Source of the DNA: Mangrovicoccus sp. HB161399
GTDB taxonomy: Bacteria > Pseudomonadota > Alphaproteobacteria > Rhodobacterales > Rhodobacteraceae
DNA: 64,000 nt
Assembly: GCF_013184745.1 (NCBI RefSeq)
Contig: NZ_JAATVU010000007.1
Span: 62,001-126,000 of the forward strand
Direction of reading: 5' to 3'
The notes under the pieces were generated by a model. It made no database searches. It was not told the origin of the DNA and saw only the letters and a program-made list of their open reading frames with translations. Shown here in pieces: positions 39,562-48,502 of the stretch (positions within the stretch are counted from its first letter, which is position 1; each line of letters begins with the position of its first letter). A program made the translations under genes and the position numbers.

Positions 39562-40383
39562 TCAGGTTCCGGCAGTCCAGCTGAGGGAGGCGTTCCTGCG
39601 GGCAACATACTCGGCCATCAGGCCGATGACCATCAGGACAAGGCTGACCGCGACCGGATAGAGCACCGAACTGTAATGCGGGTTGTAGTTGATGAAGGTG
39701 AAGCCGCGTGCCTGGTCGATCGTGTGGAACAGCGGGTTCCAGTCGAACCACACGAGGATGTGGCCGGGCATGGTATTGGCGAGGAACATCTTTCCCGAGG
39801 CGATCACGTTGGCGCGGCTGTAGACCTGATGGACGAGCCGCACCGCCGCGGGCGCCCAGGGCCGCAGCCCGGCGAAGACCAGCCCGACGCAGACGCCCGA
39901 GAACCAGGACAGCAGCAGCATCGCCAGCGCGCCGAACGGATCCTCGATGGCGACCGGACCCCAGGCCAGATGGTAGACGCCGAGCACAAGCGACAGCGAA
40001 AGGATCTGGATGTAGAGCGAGGCGAGCGCGCTGCCGAGGATGGCGACCATGGTGGTCATCGGCGCGTGCAGCATCATCGGCGAGGTCGGCCCGTCGGCCG
40101 ACATCACCGCGCTCATCGCCGAGTTGAAGGTCATGTAGAGGAAGATGCCCGACAGCAGGAAGAGCAGGAAATCGCCGCGGATCTGTGCGCCGCGGATGCC
40201 GATCACGGTGAACATCACGTAGAAGACGGCGACCAGCATCAGCGTCTGCAGCACCGCCAGGAACAGCGCGATTACGGCGTTTCCGTGGCTTTTCCGGACC
40301 TTGCGGACGGTGACCGCGAAGATCGTCGAAAGGCTCTGGCCGAGGCTGCGGTAGAGGCCTTCGGGACGGTGCTGCTCGAACAT
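39562..40383 (-). CDS. ABC-2 type transporter permease (polysaccharide/O-antigen export family)
   Basis: 273 residues with six membrane helices, for example FLAVLQTLMLVAVFYVMFTV and VSLVLMVIGLMAEYVA. The overall pattern (R-rich cytoplasmic start, long first loop, PMMLHAPMTTM) matches KpsM/Wzm-like permeases that export capsule or O-antigen. No ATPase partner lies beside it. It is divergent from cysQ across 117 nt and near kdsB and galU, which supports a polysaccharide role. Confidence 0.8.
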   Translation of the reverse strand: MFEQHRPEGLYRSLGQSLSTIFAVTVRKVRKSHGNAVIALFLAVLQTLMLVAVFYVMFTVIGIRGAQIRGDFLLFLLSGIFLYMTFNSAMSAVMSADGPTSPMMLHAPMTTMVAILGSALASLYIQILSLSLVLGVYHLAWGPVAIEDPFGALAMLLLSWFSGVCVGLVFAGLRPWAPAAVRLVHQVYSRANVIASGKMFLANTMPGHILVWFDWNPLFHTIDQARGFTFINYNPHYSSVLYPVAVSLVLMVIGLMAEYVARRNASLSWTAGT

Positions 40384-40500
40384 CGACTCTCCTCTGGCGC
40401 GACCTGTCGTCCTGCGCCCGCGAACCGGCTTGCCGCCCGGCGAATGGCGGCGCTAGGGTCGTCGCCAACCGTTACCCGTGCCGTTTGGAAAGTGCCCGAG

Positions 40501-41295
40501 ATGGATTACGAAAAGCTTGAAACCGTCATGCGCCGCCTGGCGCTCGAAGCCGGCGACATCATCATGGGGATCTACGGCGAGGACGATTTCGCCGTCGAGT
40601 CGAAGGATGACGAGAGCCCGGTGACCAAGGCCGACAAGGCGGCGGACGAACATATCTCGGCCGGGCTGCGCGAGGCCTTCCCGGACGTCCTGCTGGTGAC
40701 CGAGGAGCAGGCCGCCACCCACAGCGAATCCGCCGGCAACTTCCTGATCGTCGATCCGCTCGACGGCACCAAGGAATTCATCAAGCGCCGCGGCGACTTC
40801 ACCGTCAACATCGCCTATGTCGAGGCCGGCGTGCCGGTGCGCGGCGTGGTCTATGCCCCGGCCAAGGAACGCCTGTTCTACACCAAGGCGGACGGCCGGT
40901 CGGTCGAGGAAACCGGCGGCACGCTGGACGTTCCGGGCGAAACCGTCGCGATGAGCGTTTCCACGCCGGATGCCGCTGCACTGCGCGTGGTCGCGTCGAA
41001 ATCGCACCGCGACCAGGCCACCGACGACTATATCGGCAAGTACAGCGTCGACGACATGAAGAGCGCAGGCTCCTCGCTGAAATTCTGCCTGGTGGCGACC
41101 GGCGAGGCGGATTTCTACCCGCGGCTCGGCCGCACGATGGAATGGGACACCGCGGCCGGCCATGCCGTCCTGGCCGGGGCAGGCGGCAAGGTCGTGCGCT
41201 TTGACGATCACACGCCGCTGGGATATGGCAAGGAAGACTATGCCAACCCGTTCTTCATCGCGTACGCGCCGGGGATCGAACTTCAGCAGGCTTGA
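40501..41295 (+). CDS. cysQ: 3'(2'),5'-bisphosphate nucleotidase CysQ
   Basis: Inositol-monophosphatase-family enzyme of 264 residues, predicted to hydrolyse adenosine 3',5'-bisphosphate left by sulfate activation. The metal site is visible as LLVTEEQAA and DPLDGTKEFIKRRGDFTVNIA, and the C-terminal WDTAAGHAVLAGAGG motif is present. The KdsB-type gene starts on the next base after its stop, so the two are translationally coupled. The specificity is by family and could also be another phosphate ester. Confidence 0.88.
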   Translation: MDYEKLETVMRRLALEAGDIIMGIYGEDDFAVESKDDESPVTKADKAADEHISAGLREAFPDVLLVTEEQAATHSESAGNFLIVDPLDGTKEFIKRRGDFTVNIAYVEAGVPVRGVVYAPAKERLFYTKADGRSVEETGGTLDVPGETVAMSVSTPDAAALRVVASKSHRDQATDDYIGKYSVDDMKSAGSSLKFCLVATGEADFYPRLGRTMEWDTAAGHAVLAGAGGKVVRFDDHTPLGYGKEDYANPFFIAYAPGIELQQA

Positions 41296-42096
41296 ATGAG
41301 CTCCATCATCATCATCCCGGCGCGCTACGCGTCGACCCGCTACCCCGGAAAGCCCCTCGTCGAGCTGCGCGGCCCGGACGGCGAAGCGAAAAGCCTGATC
41401 CGCCGGTCCTGGGACGCGGCCACGGCCGTCTCGGGCGTCGACCGCGTGGTCGTCGCAACCGATGACGACCGGATCCGGTCCCATGCCGAGGGCTTCGGCG
41501 CCGAGGTGGTGATGACCTCCGAAAGCTGCCGGAACGGCACGGAGCGCTGCGCCGAGGCGCTCGAGACGCTGGGCGGCGGCCATGACATCGTCGTCAACCT
41601 CCAGGGCGATGCGCCGCTGACCCCGGCCTGGTTCGTCGAGGACCTGATCGCGGGTCTCTCTGCGACGCCGGCGGCCGAGGTGGCGACCCCGGTGCTGCGC
41701 TGCGACGGCGCGGCGCTCCAGGGTTTCCGCGACGACCGCAAGGCGGGCCGCGTCGGCGGCACCACGGCGGTGTTCCGCGCAGACGGCATGGCGCTCTACT
41801 TCTCCAAGGAAGTGATCCCCTATTCCGACGGCGTGGCCACCGACGGCCCCGAGACCCCGGTTTTCCACCATGTCGGCGTCTATGCATACCGCCCCTCGGC
41901 GCTGGCGGCCTACGGCCGCCTGCCGGTCGGGACGCTGGAGACCCTGGAAGGACTGGAACAGCTGCGCTTCCTCGAGCATGGCCATCCGGTCCTGTGCGTC
42001 GAGGTGGAGGCGCGCGGGCGGCAGTTCTGGGAGCTCAACAACCCGTCCGACGTCGAGCGAATCGAGGCGATGCTGGCATCGGGCGCCGGGGCCTGA
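41296..42096 (+). CDS. kdsB: 3-deoxy-manno-octulosonate cytidylyltransferase family protein
   Basis: 266 residues, predicted to make CMP-Kdo from CTP and Kdo. IIIIPARYASTRYPGKPLVEL (4-24) is the nucleotide-binding start, VNLQGDAPLTP the metal/sugar loop, and FLEHGHPVLCVEV lies near the end. At 266 residues it is slightly longer than the standard KdsB. The gene starts directly at the cysQ stop. KdsB could serve LPS or a Kdo-containing capsule; the nearby ABC permease makes the second possible. Confidence 0.85.
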   Translation: MSSIIIIPARYASTRYPGKPLVELRGPDGEAKSLIRRSWDAATAVSGVDRVVVATDDDRIRSHAEGFGAEVVMTSESCRNGTERCAEALETLGGGHDIVVNLQGDAPLTPAWFVEDLIAGLSATPAAEVATPVLRCDGAALQGFRDDRKAGRVGGTTAVFRADGMALYFSKEVIPYSDGVATDGPETPVFHHVGVYAYRPSALAAYGRLPVGTLETLEGLEQLRFLEHGHPVLCVEVEARGRQFWELNNPSDVERIEAMLASGAGA

Positions 42097-42308
42097 GCGG
42101 GCCATCCGCCCGGACGCTGTGCAGGTAGGCCGCCGGGACAGCCGGTTCCGGCTGCCGCAACGCCGCAGGGCCACGCCAGCGTTGCAAATCTGTTGCCTAG
42201 AGAGTTTAGTTCTACCACGATGGTGGCGGGACCGGAAATAATGGAACGAATAACAGGCGGTCCGCGTTGTTCACCTGAGTGCAGTTGCGTGTAAACAAGG
42301 GCAAGGTC

Positions 42309-43199
42309 ATGACACACAAGGTTACCAAGGCAATTTTTCCGGTCGCTGGCATGGGAACCCGCTTCCTTCCTGCGACCAAGTCGATTCCGAAAGAGATCAT
42401 GACGCTGGTCGACCAGCCCCTGATCCAGTATGCTATCGACGAAGCCCGCGACGCGGGCATCGAGGAATTCATTTTCGTCACGTCCCGCGGCAAGTCGGCG
42501 CTCGAAGATTACTTCGACGGGGCGCCCCAGCTCGAGGCCACGCTGCAGCGCAAGGGCAAGACCGCGCTGCTCGACCAGCTGAAGCGCACCGACATGGAAA
42601 GCGGCGCCATCGCCTATGTCCGCCAGCGCGAGGCGCTCGGCCTCGGCCACGCGGTGTGGTGTGCCCGCCGCCTGATCGGCGACGAGCCCTTCGCGGTCCT
42701 GCTGCCCGATGACGTGATCAAGGCCGACAAGTCCTGCCTGGCGCAGATGGTCGAGGCCTATGAGGGCGTCGGCGGCAACATGGTCGCGGCCATGGAAGTC
42801 CCGATGGACAAGATCTCCTCCTACGGCACGCTCGCCATCAAGGAAGACATGGGCCACATGGTCTCGGTCTCCGGCATGGTCGAGAAGCCCAAGCAGGAGG
42901 ACGCGCCCTCCAACCTCGCCGTGATCGGCCGCTACATCCTCGATCCGAAGGTGCTGGCAAATCTCGACGAGATGAAGATCGGCGCCGGCGGCGAGATCCA
43001 GCTGACCGACGCGATCGCCGAGGAAATCGAAGGCACCGGCGTCTACGGCTACCGCTTCCGCGGCGAGCGCTATGACTGCGGCTCCAAGGCCGGCTACCTG
43101 CAGGCCACCGTTGCCTTCGGCCTCGAGCGCGATGACCTGCGTGACGAATTCACCGAGTTCCTGCGCGATTTCACGGCGATCCGCAGCGCCGCCGAGTAA
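42309..43199 (+). CDS. galU: UTP-glucose-1-phosphate uridylyltransferase
   Basis: Makes UDP-glucose for surface polysaccharides; 296 residues. [24 protein letters not shown]-type start ([19 protein letters not shown] then IPKEIM), [11 protein letters not shown], and GEIQLTDAI are family motifs. The ATG at 42309 follows acaagggcaagg. About 210 bp separate it from kdsB; nothing identifiable was seen there. A strong terminator follows at 43,236. Confidence 0.95.
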   Translation: [296 protein letters not shown]

Positions 43200-43235
43200 T
43201 TCCGCGCCCTTCGGAATTCCGCACGTCCTTGCATG

Positions 43236-43261
43236 CGCCGCCCTTCGGGGCAGCGTTTTTT
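43236..43261 (+). terminator. Rho-independent terminator of galU
   Basis: CGCCGCCC, UUCG-type tetraloop, GGGCAGCG (one mismatch), then six T. It is placed about 40 nt after the galU stop. Confidence 0.9.
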
Positions 43262-43320
43262 ATGCGCGTAAACCGGGCCTTAAGCAGCCGCGCCGTAGCT
43301 ACGGCCGAGGAGGGCCCCGT

Positions 43321-44310
43321 GTGCGGCGAGTCGATGAATGCCTGTATCAGCTGGTCTTGCGGACCCGCCGCCAGCGGCTGTTCCTGCGCAGCTGGCGCAA
43401 GGGGCTGGAACTGGCGCCCGTGACCCGGCCCGCCCGCCGCGAGGGGGTGCTCGCCTTTGCCTGCCTGCGCAACGAGGCACGCCGCCTGCCCGATTTCCTC
43501 GACCATTACCGCCGGCTCGGCGTGGCGCAGTTCTTCGTTGTCGACAACGGCAGCACCGACGGCGCGGCGGAGCTTCTGGCGGCGCAGCCGGATGTCGCGA
43601 TGTGGCGGACTTCGGGATCCTACCGGCGGTCGCGCTACGGCATGGACTGGCTCGCGGCGCTGAAGCGGCGCCATGGCTGCGGCCGGTGGTGCCTGACGGT
43701 CGATGCCGACGAGCTTCTGGTATACCCGGACTGGGAAACCCGCCCTCTCCCGGCACTCTGCGCCTGGCTGGACGCGCGCGGCCTGCGCAGCTTCCCGGCG
43801 CTGCTGCTCGATCTCTATGGCGGACCGGGCGCCGCGGGACCGGAGGGGCGCATCCTAGAACAGGTGCCGTGGTTCGATGCCGGCAATTACCGCGCGCAGC
43901 GGGATCCGCGCTATGGACATGACTGGATCCAGGGCGGCCCGCGCGAGCGCGCCTTCTTCGCTGGCGAACCCTGGCAGGCGCCGGCCCTGAACAAGGTGCC
44001 GCTGGTGCGCTGGAAGTTCGGCCAGACCTATGTGAGCTCTACCCACCACCTGCTGCCGCGCGGCCTCAACCAGCGCCGCGAGGAAGCACCCACCGGCGTG
44101 CTGCTCCACACGAAATTCCTGCCGGGTTTCGCTGCCCGGGCCGAGGAGGAGGCCGCGCGGCAGGAGCATTACGGAGATTGCGTCGAGTACCGGGCCTACC
44201 TGGCCCGGGCATTGCGACCGGGCGCGCTGCACGGGCCGGGATCGCTGCGCTTCGCGGGCTGGCGCCAGCTGGAAGCGCTGGGACTGATGTCGCGCGGGGT
44301 CTGGATATGA
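43321..44310 (+). CDS. Glycosyltransferase family 2-like protein
   Basis: 329 residues. The N-terminal basic segment is followed by a GT-A fold: GVLAFACLRNEARRLPDFLDHY, FFVVDNGSTDGAAELL and LTVDADELLV, the DxD-like nucleotide-sugar motif. The family (Glyco_tranf_2_4-like) includes enzymes of surface polysaccharides; the sugar is unknown. The GTG at 43321 follows ggaggg at a good distance. Its end overlaps the next gene by 4 nt, so the two are coupled. Confidence 0.82.
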   Translation: MRRVDECLYQLVLRTRRQRLFLRSWRKGLELAPVTRPARREGVLAFACLRNEARRLPDFLDHYRRLGVAQFFVVDNGSTDGAAELLAAQPDVAMWRTSGSYRRSRYGMDWLAALKRRHGCGRWCLTVDADELLVYPDWETRPLPALCAWLDARGLRSFPALLLDLYGGPGAAGPEGRILEQVPWFDAGNYRAQRDPRYGHDWIQGGPRERAFFAGEPWQAPALNKVPLVRWKFGQTYVSSTHHLLPRGLNQRREEAPTGVLLHTKFLPGFAARAEEEAARQEHYGDCVEYRAYLARALRPGALHGPGSLRFAGWRQLEALGLMSRGVWI

Positions 44311-45860
44311 CCGCCGGTTGCGTCATGCTGTGCCATGGCGGACTGGACCGGGCGGAGCAGGTGGCGCGGCACATCTGCGCCCAGGGCACGCCGCTGGCGC
44401 TGCATGTCGACAGCGGCACGCCGGTGTCCCGCCGCCGGCTTGCGGAGCTTGCGGCGATCCCGGGACTGGTGCTGGCCGGCCGGCGGCGCTCGCGCTGGGG
44501 CGGCTGGGAACTGGTGGAGGCGTCGCTGGGGGGCGCGCTCGCCCTGTTGTCGCGGCATCCGCAGCTCACCCATGTCTGCCTGATCTCCGGCAGCTGCCTG
44601 CCGCTCCGGCCGATGGCCGAGCTCGACCGCTTCCTGGCGGAGCATCCCGGCCGGGATTTCATCGAATCCGTCCGCATCCGGCAGGCGGACTGGGTGGTCA
44701 GCGGGCTGCAGGAGGAACGGTTCCGCCTGCGCTTTCCCTTCCGCTTCCGCGAACAGCGCCGGCTGTTCGACCTCGCCACCCGGGTACAGAGGATGCTGCC
44801 GGAGCAATGGCAGCGCGCGCTTCCGGCCGGCCTCGATCCCTGTCTCGGCTCGCAATGGTGGTGCCTCAGCCGCCGGACGCTGGAGGCAATCCTGTCCGAT
44901 CCCGGCTTGACGCGGTCCGCCCGCTATTTCCGCCGGGTCTGGATCCCGGACGAGGCGTTCTTCCAGAGCATGGCGCGCCGCCACGGACGCGACGTGGTCA
45001 GCCGCACGCTCACTTTCGCGCCCTTCGACCGCACCGGCCGGCCGGTGACTTTCTATGACGACCATGCGGCGGAGCTGCGCGGCATCGGGCCGGATTACTT
45101 CTTCGTCCGGAAGGTCTGGGAGGGCGCGGACCGGCTCTATGCGGAGCGTCTCGGCAAGCTGCCCGCACCGGTCCCGTCCCGGCGGGACGGCGCGCGCCGG
45201 ATCGCGGCGCGGGCGGCGGTGCCGCAGCCGCTGACCCCGGCCATCCCGCGGCGCGGCGAGCCGCCCGGAACCGTGCCCTATCTCGCGCTATTCGGGGCCG
45301 GACCGCTTTTCCCCGGGCTGCCGCGGATCCTGCGCGATGCCGGCCGGGGTCCCTGGATCGACACGGCCTTCGGTCCGGCGGCGCGGCTCAACCCGGCGGC
45401 GCATCTGGCAAATCTCCTGCGGGACCATCGCGGGATGCCGGTCCTGTCATTCGGTGCCGACAGCCCGCCGGAGGCGGCCTGGTCGGTCGCGCTCGATCCG
45501 CTGGCGCGGATCATTGCCGTCGAGGGCGGCTGGGTGCTGCCGCTGGCGGGGGGTGCCGGGGCCGAGGCGCAAGGTGAGGAATTCGCCAGGCTCCGGCGCG
45601 CCGAAGGCCGGATCTTCGCGGCGCTGGACGGCGGGGACCGCCGGGCGGCGTTGCGCCGCTGGACGCTGGAAGAGGCGCTGGCGGCCCCGGACGAGATCGC
45701 CGAGGCCCTGGGCCTGCCGCCGGATTCGCTGGCTGTGCCGCAGGCCGCGCAGATGGCGGAGTTCCTGGAGAGGATGCGCGATGACGGGCTGAACCCGTCC
45801 CTGTCGCTGGGGCGCGGCGGGGCCGGAGCCCGGCTGCCACGCGGCCTTGCGGCGCGCTAG
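44307..45860 (+). CDS. GT14 (Branch)-type glycosyltransferase with C-terminal extra domain
   Basis: 517 residues. The first ~270 match the core-2/I-branching beta-1,6-N-acetylglucosaminyltransferase family: HVDSGTPVSRRRLAEL, CLISGSCLPLRPMAELDRFL, SQWWCLSRRTLEAIL and IPDEAFFQSM. A C-terminal segment of ~240 residues (DUF5928/5927-type, by resemblance only) follows a basic linker. Such enzymes occur in alphaproteobacterial surface glycan loci. The acceptor is unknown. The ATGA overlap with the GT2 gene argues for a shared pathway. Confidence 0.8.
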   Translation: MTAGCVMLCHGGLDRAEQVARHICAQGTPLALHVDSGTPVSRRRLAELAAIPGLVLAGRRRSRWGGWELVEASLGGALALLSRHPQLTHVCLISGSCLPLRPMAELDRFLAEHPGRDFIESVRIRQADWVVSGLQEERFRLRFPFRFREQRRLFDLATRVQRMLPEQWQRALPAGLDPCLGSQWWCLSRRTLEAILSDPGLTRSARYFRRVWIPDEAFFQSMARRHGRDVVSRTLTFAPFDRTGRPVTFYDDHAAELRGIGPDYFFVRKVWEGADRLYAERLGKLPAPVPSRRDGARRIAARAAVPQPLTPAIPRRGEPPGTVPYLALFGAGPLFPGLPRILRDAGRGPWIDTAFGPAARLNPAAHLANLLRDHRGMPVLSFGADSPPEAAWSVALDPLARIIAVEGGWVLPLAGGAGAEAQGEEFARLRRAEGRIFAALDGGDRRAALRRWTLEEALAAPDEIAEALGLPPDSLAVPQAAQMAEFLERMRDDGLNPSLSLGRGGAGARLPRGLAAR

Positions 45861-45866
45861 GCGGCC

Positions 45867-46331
45867 TCAGGCGGCCTTGGTGTTCTGCAGATCGGTCAGG
45901 ATCGTGTAGAGCGTGTCGGGATCGTCATTGGCGCGCAGCTTCGCGCAGGTCGAGGCATTGCGCATCACCCGCGACACGGCGGCCAGCGCCTTCAGATGGG
46001 CGACGCCGCAATCATCCGGGGCAAACAGCGCGAAGACCAGATCGACCGGCTGGCGGTCGATCGAGTCGAAGGGCAGCGGCCGTTCGAGGCGCAGGAAGAC
46101 GCCCGACACCTTGGGCAGCTCGCCGAGTCGGGCATGGGGGAGGGCAACGCCCTCTCCCACGCCGGTCGGACCGATGGACTCGCGATCCTGGAGCGCTTCC
46201 ACAGCGTCATCGGCATTGATGCCGTAGCAGTCGGCGGCAATCTCCGCGAGTTCCTGCAGCAAACGCTTCTTGCTGGTCATCCCGCCGATGGATTTCACCG
46301 CGGCAGGCGTCAGTAAGGATGCAAGTTCCAT
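45867..46331 (-). CDS. ptsN: Nitrogen-regulatory PTS IIA protein (PtsN)
   Basis: 154-residue EIIA-Ntr, which accepts phosphate from NPr/HPr at His66 in GVALPHARLG and regulates potassium, carbon and nitrogen responses in other bacteria. The fold is intact, including the LVFALFAPDDCGVAHL segment. It follows hpf in the same direction, as in the common rpoN-hpf-ptsN cluster, although rpoN itself is not here. The HPr and EIIA-Man genes are at 57.3-58.0 kb. Confidence 0.93.
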   Translation of the reverse strand: MELASLLTPAAVKSIGGMTSKKRLLQELAEIAADCYGINADDAVEALQDRESIGPTGVGEGVALPHARLGELPKVSGVFLRLERPLPFDSIDRQPVDLVFALFAPDDCGVAHLKALAAVSRVMRNASTCAKLRANDDPDTLYTILTDLQNTKAA

Positions 46332-46361
46332 CTATCCACTTTCTCGCGGTTTCCGCGACAA

Positions 46362-46940
46362 TCACACCGTGCTGCTGGGATCGATCCAGCCGATGTTTCC
46401 ATCGTCACGCCGATACACCACGTTCACTCCGCTCGTGCCCTCGTTGCGGAACACCAGGATCGGCGCTCCGACAAGCTCCATCTGCATCACCGCCTCGCCG
46501 ACCGAGATCGACGGAATGCGGGTCTGCATCTCTGCAATGATGACGGGCTGGAGGCTGTTGGGTTCCTCGAGCTCGTCGCCTTCCGTTTCGGCGGCGATCA
46601 CATACGACGAAGCTCCGAAAGCTTCAACCGGCTCCGCGCGCTTGACGTGATGGTCTTTCAGGCGGCGCTTGTACCGGCGCAGCTGCTTGTCGAGCTTTTC
46701 GAGGCAGGCCTCGAAGGCGCCGTAGATTTCGGTGCCCCTGGCCTTTGCCTGGGACGTCAGCCCGGTGGAGAGATGAACCGTCGCTTCGCACACGAACTCG
46801 TGGGCGTCGCGGGAGAAAGTCACGATCGCTTCGGTGGGACGCTGGGAATACTTGCCCATGACTTCGTTGAGAGCGTCCTGGACATGCGTCTGGAGCGCAT
46901 CACCGACATCGATTTGCTTTCCACTGATTTGGTATCTCAT
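46362..46940 (-). CDS. hpf: Ribosome hibernation promoting factor (long form)
   Basis: 192-residue long HPF. Residues 1-100 form the ribosome-binding domain that occupies the tRNA/mRNA channel (basic CLEKLDKQLRRYKRRLKDHH). The C-terminal domain, IVRHK-type here PVIIAEMQTRIPSISVGEAVMQM in two parts, dimerises ribosomes into 100S particles. The ATG at 46940 follows aaggaggtgtt, an exceptionally good ribosome site. ptsN follows 30 nt after its stop. Confidence 0.94.
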   Translation of the reverse strand: MRYQISGKQIDVGDALQTHVQDALNEVMGKYSQRPTEAIVTFSRDAHEFVCEATVHLSTGLTSQAKARGTEIYGAFEACLEKLDKQLRRYKRRLKDHHVKRAEPVEAFGASSYVIAAETEGDELEEPNSLQPVIIAEMQTRIPSISVGEAVMQMELVGAPILVFRNEGTSGVNVVYRRDDGNIGWIDPSSTV

Positions 46941-47219
46941 AACACCTCCTTATACTTGGGGCTGTTGGCCGGCCTGGCCCGTCACGTGTTGGGCCGGTTG
47001 GCCGGGGATTGGATGGCACCTGGGGGAGCGGTAATCCGCTGCGACCGCACAGGCAGCGCCGTGGAACGATTGGAGGACATCGGCATCGACGAACATGCAG
47101 CCATTTGGCTCCACCTCACTCTTGGATGTCAACTGTATCCACGCATCCATGGGAAGAGCAAGTGCAATCGCAAACGTTAAAATGCGTTTAAAATATGTGT
47201 TTTTGTTGCCATATCCTGT
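46941..47219 (-). other. lptB-hpf spacer (rpoN absent)
   Basis: 279 bp of comparatively AT-rich DNA next to lptB, where many alphaproteobacteria carry rpoN. It contains an 11-codon reading frame (MATKTHILNAF) just after lptB and a possible TTGACA about 90 nt inside the gap. No further gene was seen. The gap probably carries the hpf promoter. Confidence 0.5.
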
Positions 47220-47987
47220 TCAGGACATGCGGAATCCCTGGCCGAGATAGACCCGGCGGACGTTTTCGTTGCTGATCACCTCTTCGGCAGTTCCGCTCAT
47301 CAGAACCTTTCCCTCGTGCAGGATATAGGCCCGGTCGACGATCTGCAGGGTCTCGTGGACGTTGTGGTCGGTGATCAGGACGCCGATTCCCCGGGTCTTC
47401 AGGTCGGCCACCAGCGCGCGGATGTCGCCGACCGCGATCGGGTCGACGCCGGCGAAGGGCTCGTCCATCAGCACGTAGCGCGGCCGAGCGGCGAGGCAGC
47501 GGGCGATCTCCACCCGGCGGCGTTCGCCGCCCGACAGCGCCAGCGCGCGGGACCGGCGCAGATGGGTGACCGAGAATTCCGACAGCAGCTCTTCGAGCCG
47601 TTCGCGCCGGGTATGCGGGTCGGGTTCGGAGATCTCCAGGATCGCGAGGATGTTGTCCTCGACCGACAGGCCGCGGAAGATCGAAACCTCCTGCGGCAGG
47701 TAGCCGATTCCCAGCTTGGCGCGGCGGTACATCGGCAGCGTGGTCACGTCGCGCCCGTCGAGCCGCACCTCGCCGCCCTCGGCATGGATCAGCCCGGCAA
47801 TGGCGTAGAAGGTCGTGGTCTTGCCCGAGCCGTTGGGACCGAGCAGCGCGACGACCTCGCCGCGCTCCAGTTCCAGAGATACGTCGCGTATGATCGGCCG
47901 CTTGCGGTAGCTCTTGCGCAGTCCCTGCACCTGCAGGCCGCCGGTGCGTTCGAGGGGCGGGTTGTTCAGGTCGCCGCCGGTGCTCAT
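47220..47987 (-). CDS. lptB: LPS export ABC transporter ATPase LptB
   Basis: 255 residues; hydrolyses ATP to extract LPS from the inner membrane with LptFG. Walker A is GPNGSGKTTTF (about 50-60), signature LSGGERRRVEIARC, Walker B YVLMDEPFAGVD, and H-loop ITDHNVH. The start overlaps the lptA stop by 4 nt. It is the last of the rnd-kdsD-lptC-lptA-lptB set. Confidence 0.97.
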   Translation of the reverse strand: MSTGGDLNNPPLERTGGLQVQGLRKSYRKRPIIRDVSLELERGEVVALLGPNGSGKTTTFYAIAGLIHAEGGEVRLDGRDVTTLPMYRRAKLGIGYLPQEVSIFRGLSVEDNILAILEISEPDPHTRRERLEELLSEFSVTHLRRSRALALSGGERRRVEIARCLAARPRYVLMDEPFAGVDPIAVGDIRALVADLKTRGIGVLITDHNVHETLQIVDRAYILHEGKVLMSGTAEEVISNENVRRVYLGQGFRMS

Positions 47988-48502
47988 TGCGGCGCGGTCC
48001 CCGGGGTGCCGCCGGGCGTGATCACGGTGCGCACGCGCCCGTCCATCCGCCCGGTTCCGGTGGCGAGGTCGACGGTCAGGCGCTGGCCGTTGAGCGTGTT
48101 CGGTCCCTGCGTCAGCAGCACGTCGCCGGTCATCACCACCTCGTTCTTCAGCGGCGAATAGACGGCTTCGTCGGATTCGGCCGCCTCGCCGGGCGTGACC
48201 ATCGTCACCCCGCCGGAGGCGGTTATCTGCTCGACATCGCTGCCCAGGCTGCCGTCGGGCAGGCGGGCGTATTGCACCAGGATGCGCGGCGCGGCCAGCC
48301 GCAGCCCGCCCTGCACCACCAGCACGTCGCCGGTGAACAGCGCCGTGCCCTCGGCCTGGTTCATCTCCAGCTGGTCGGAGGTCACCTCGACCGGCGCGTT
48401 GCGGTCGCCTTCGGCCACGCCGCCGAGGCTCACCCCCATGCCCTGCGCCAGCAGGGGCGCCGGCAGGGCCAGCATCAGGGTCAGGATCAGGGGATGTCTC
48501 AT
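47984..48502 (-). CDS. lptA: LPS transport periplasmic protein LptA
   Basis: 172 residues. It has a signal peptide (about 1-19, HPLILTLMLALPAPLLA) and an OstA-like beta-jellyroll with VTSDQLEMNQAEGTALFTGDV and EQITASGGVTM. It bridges LptC and LptD to carry LPS across the periplasm. It overlaps lptC and lptB by 4 nt at each end. Confidence 0.93.
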   Translation of the reverse strand: MRHPLILTLMLALPAPLLAQGMGVSLGGVAEGDRNAPVEVTSDQLEMNQAEGTALFTGDVLVVQGGLRLAAPRILVQYARLPDGSLGSDVEQITASGGVTMVTPGEAAESDEAVYSPLKNEVVMTGDVLLTQGPNTLNGQRLTVDLATGTGRMDGRVRTVITPGGTPGTAPQ

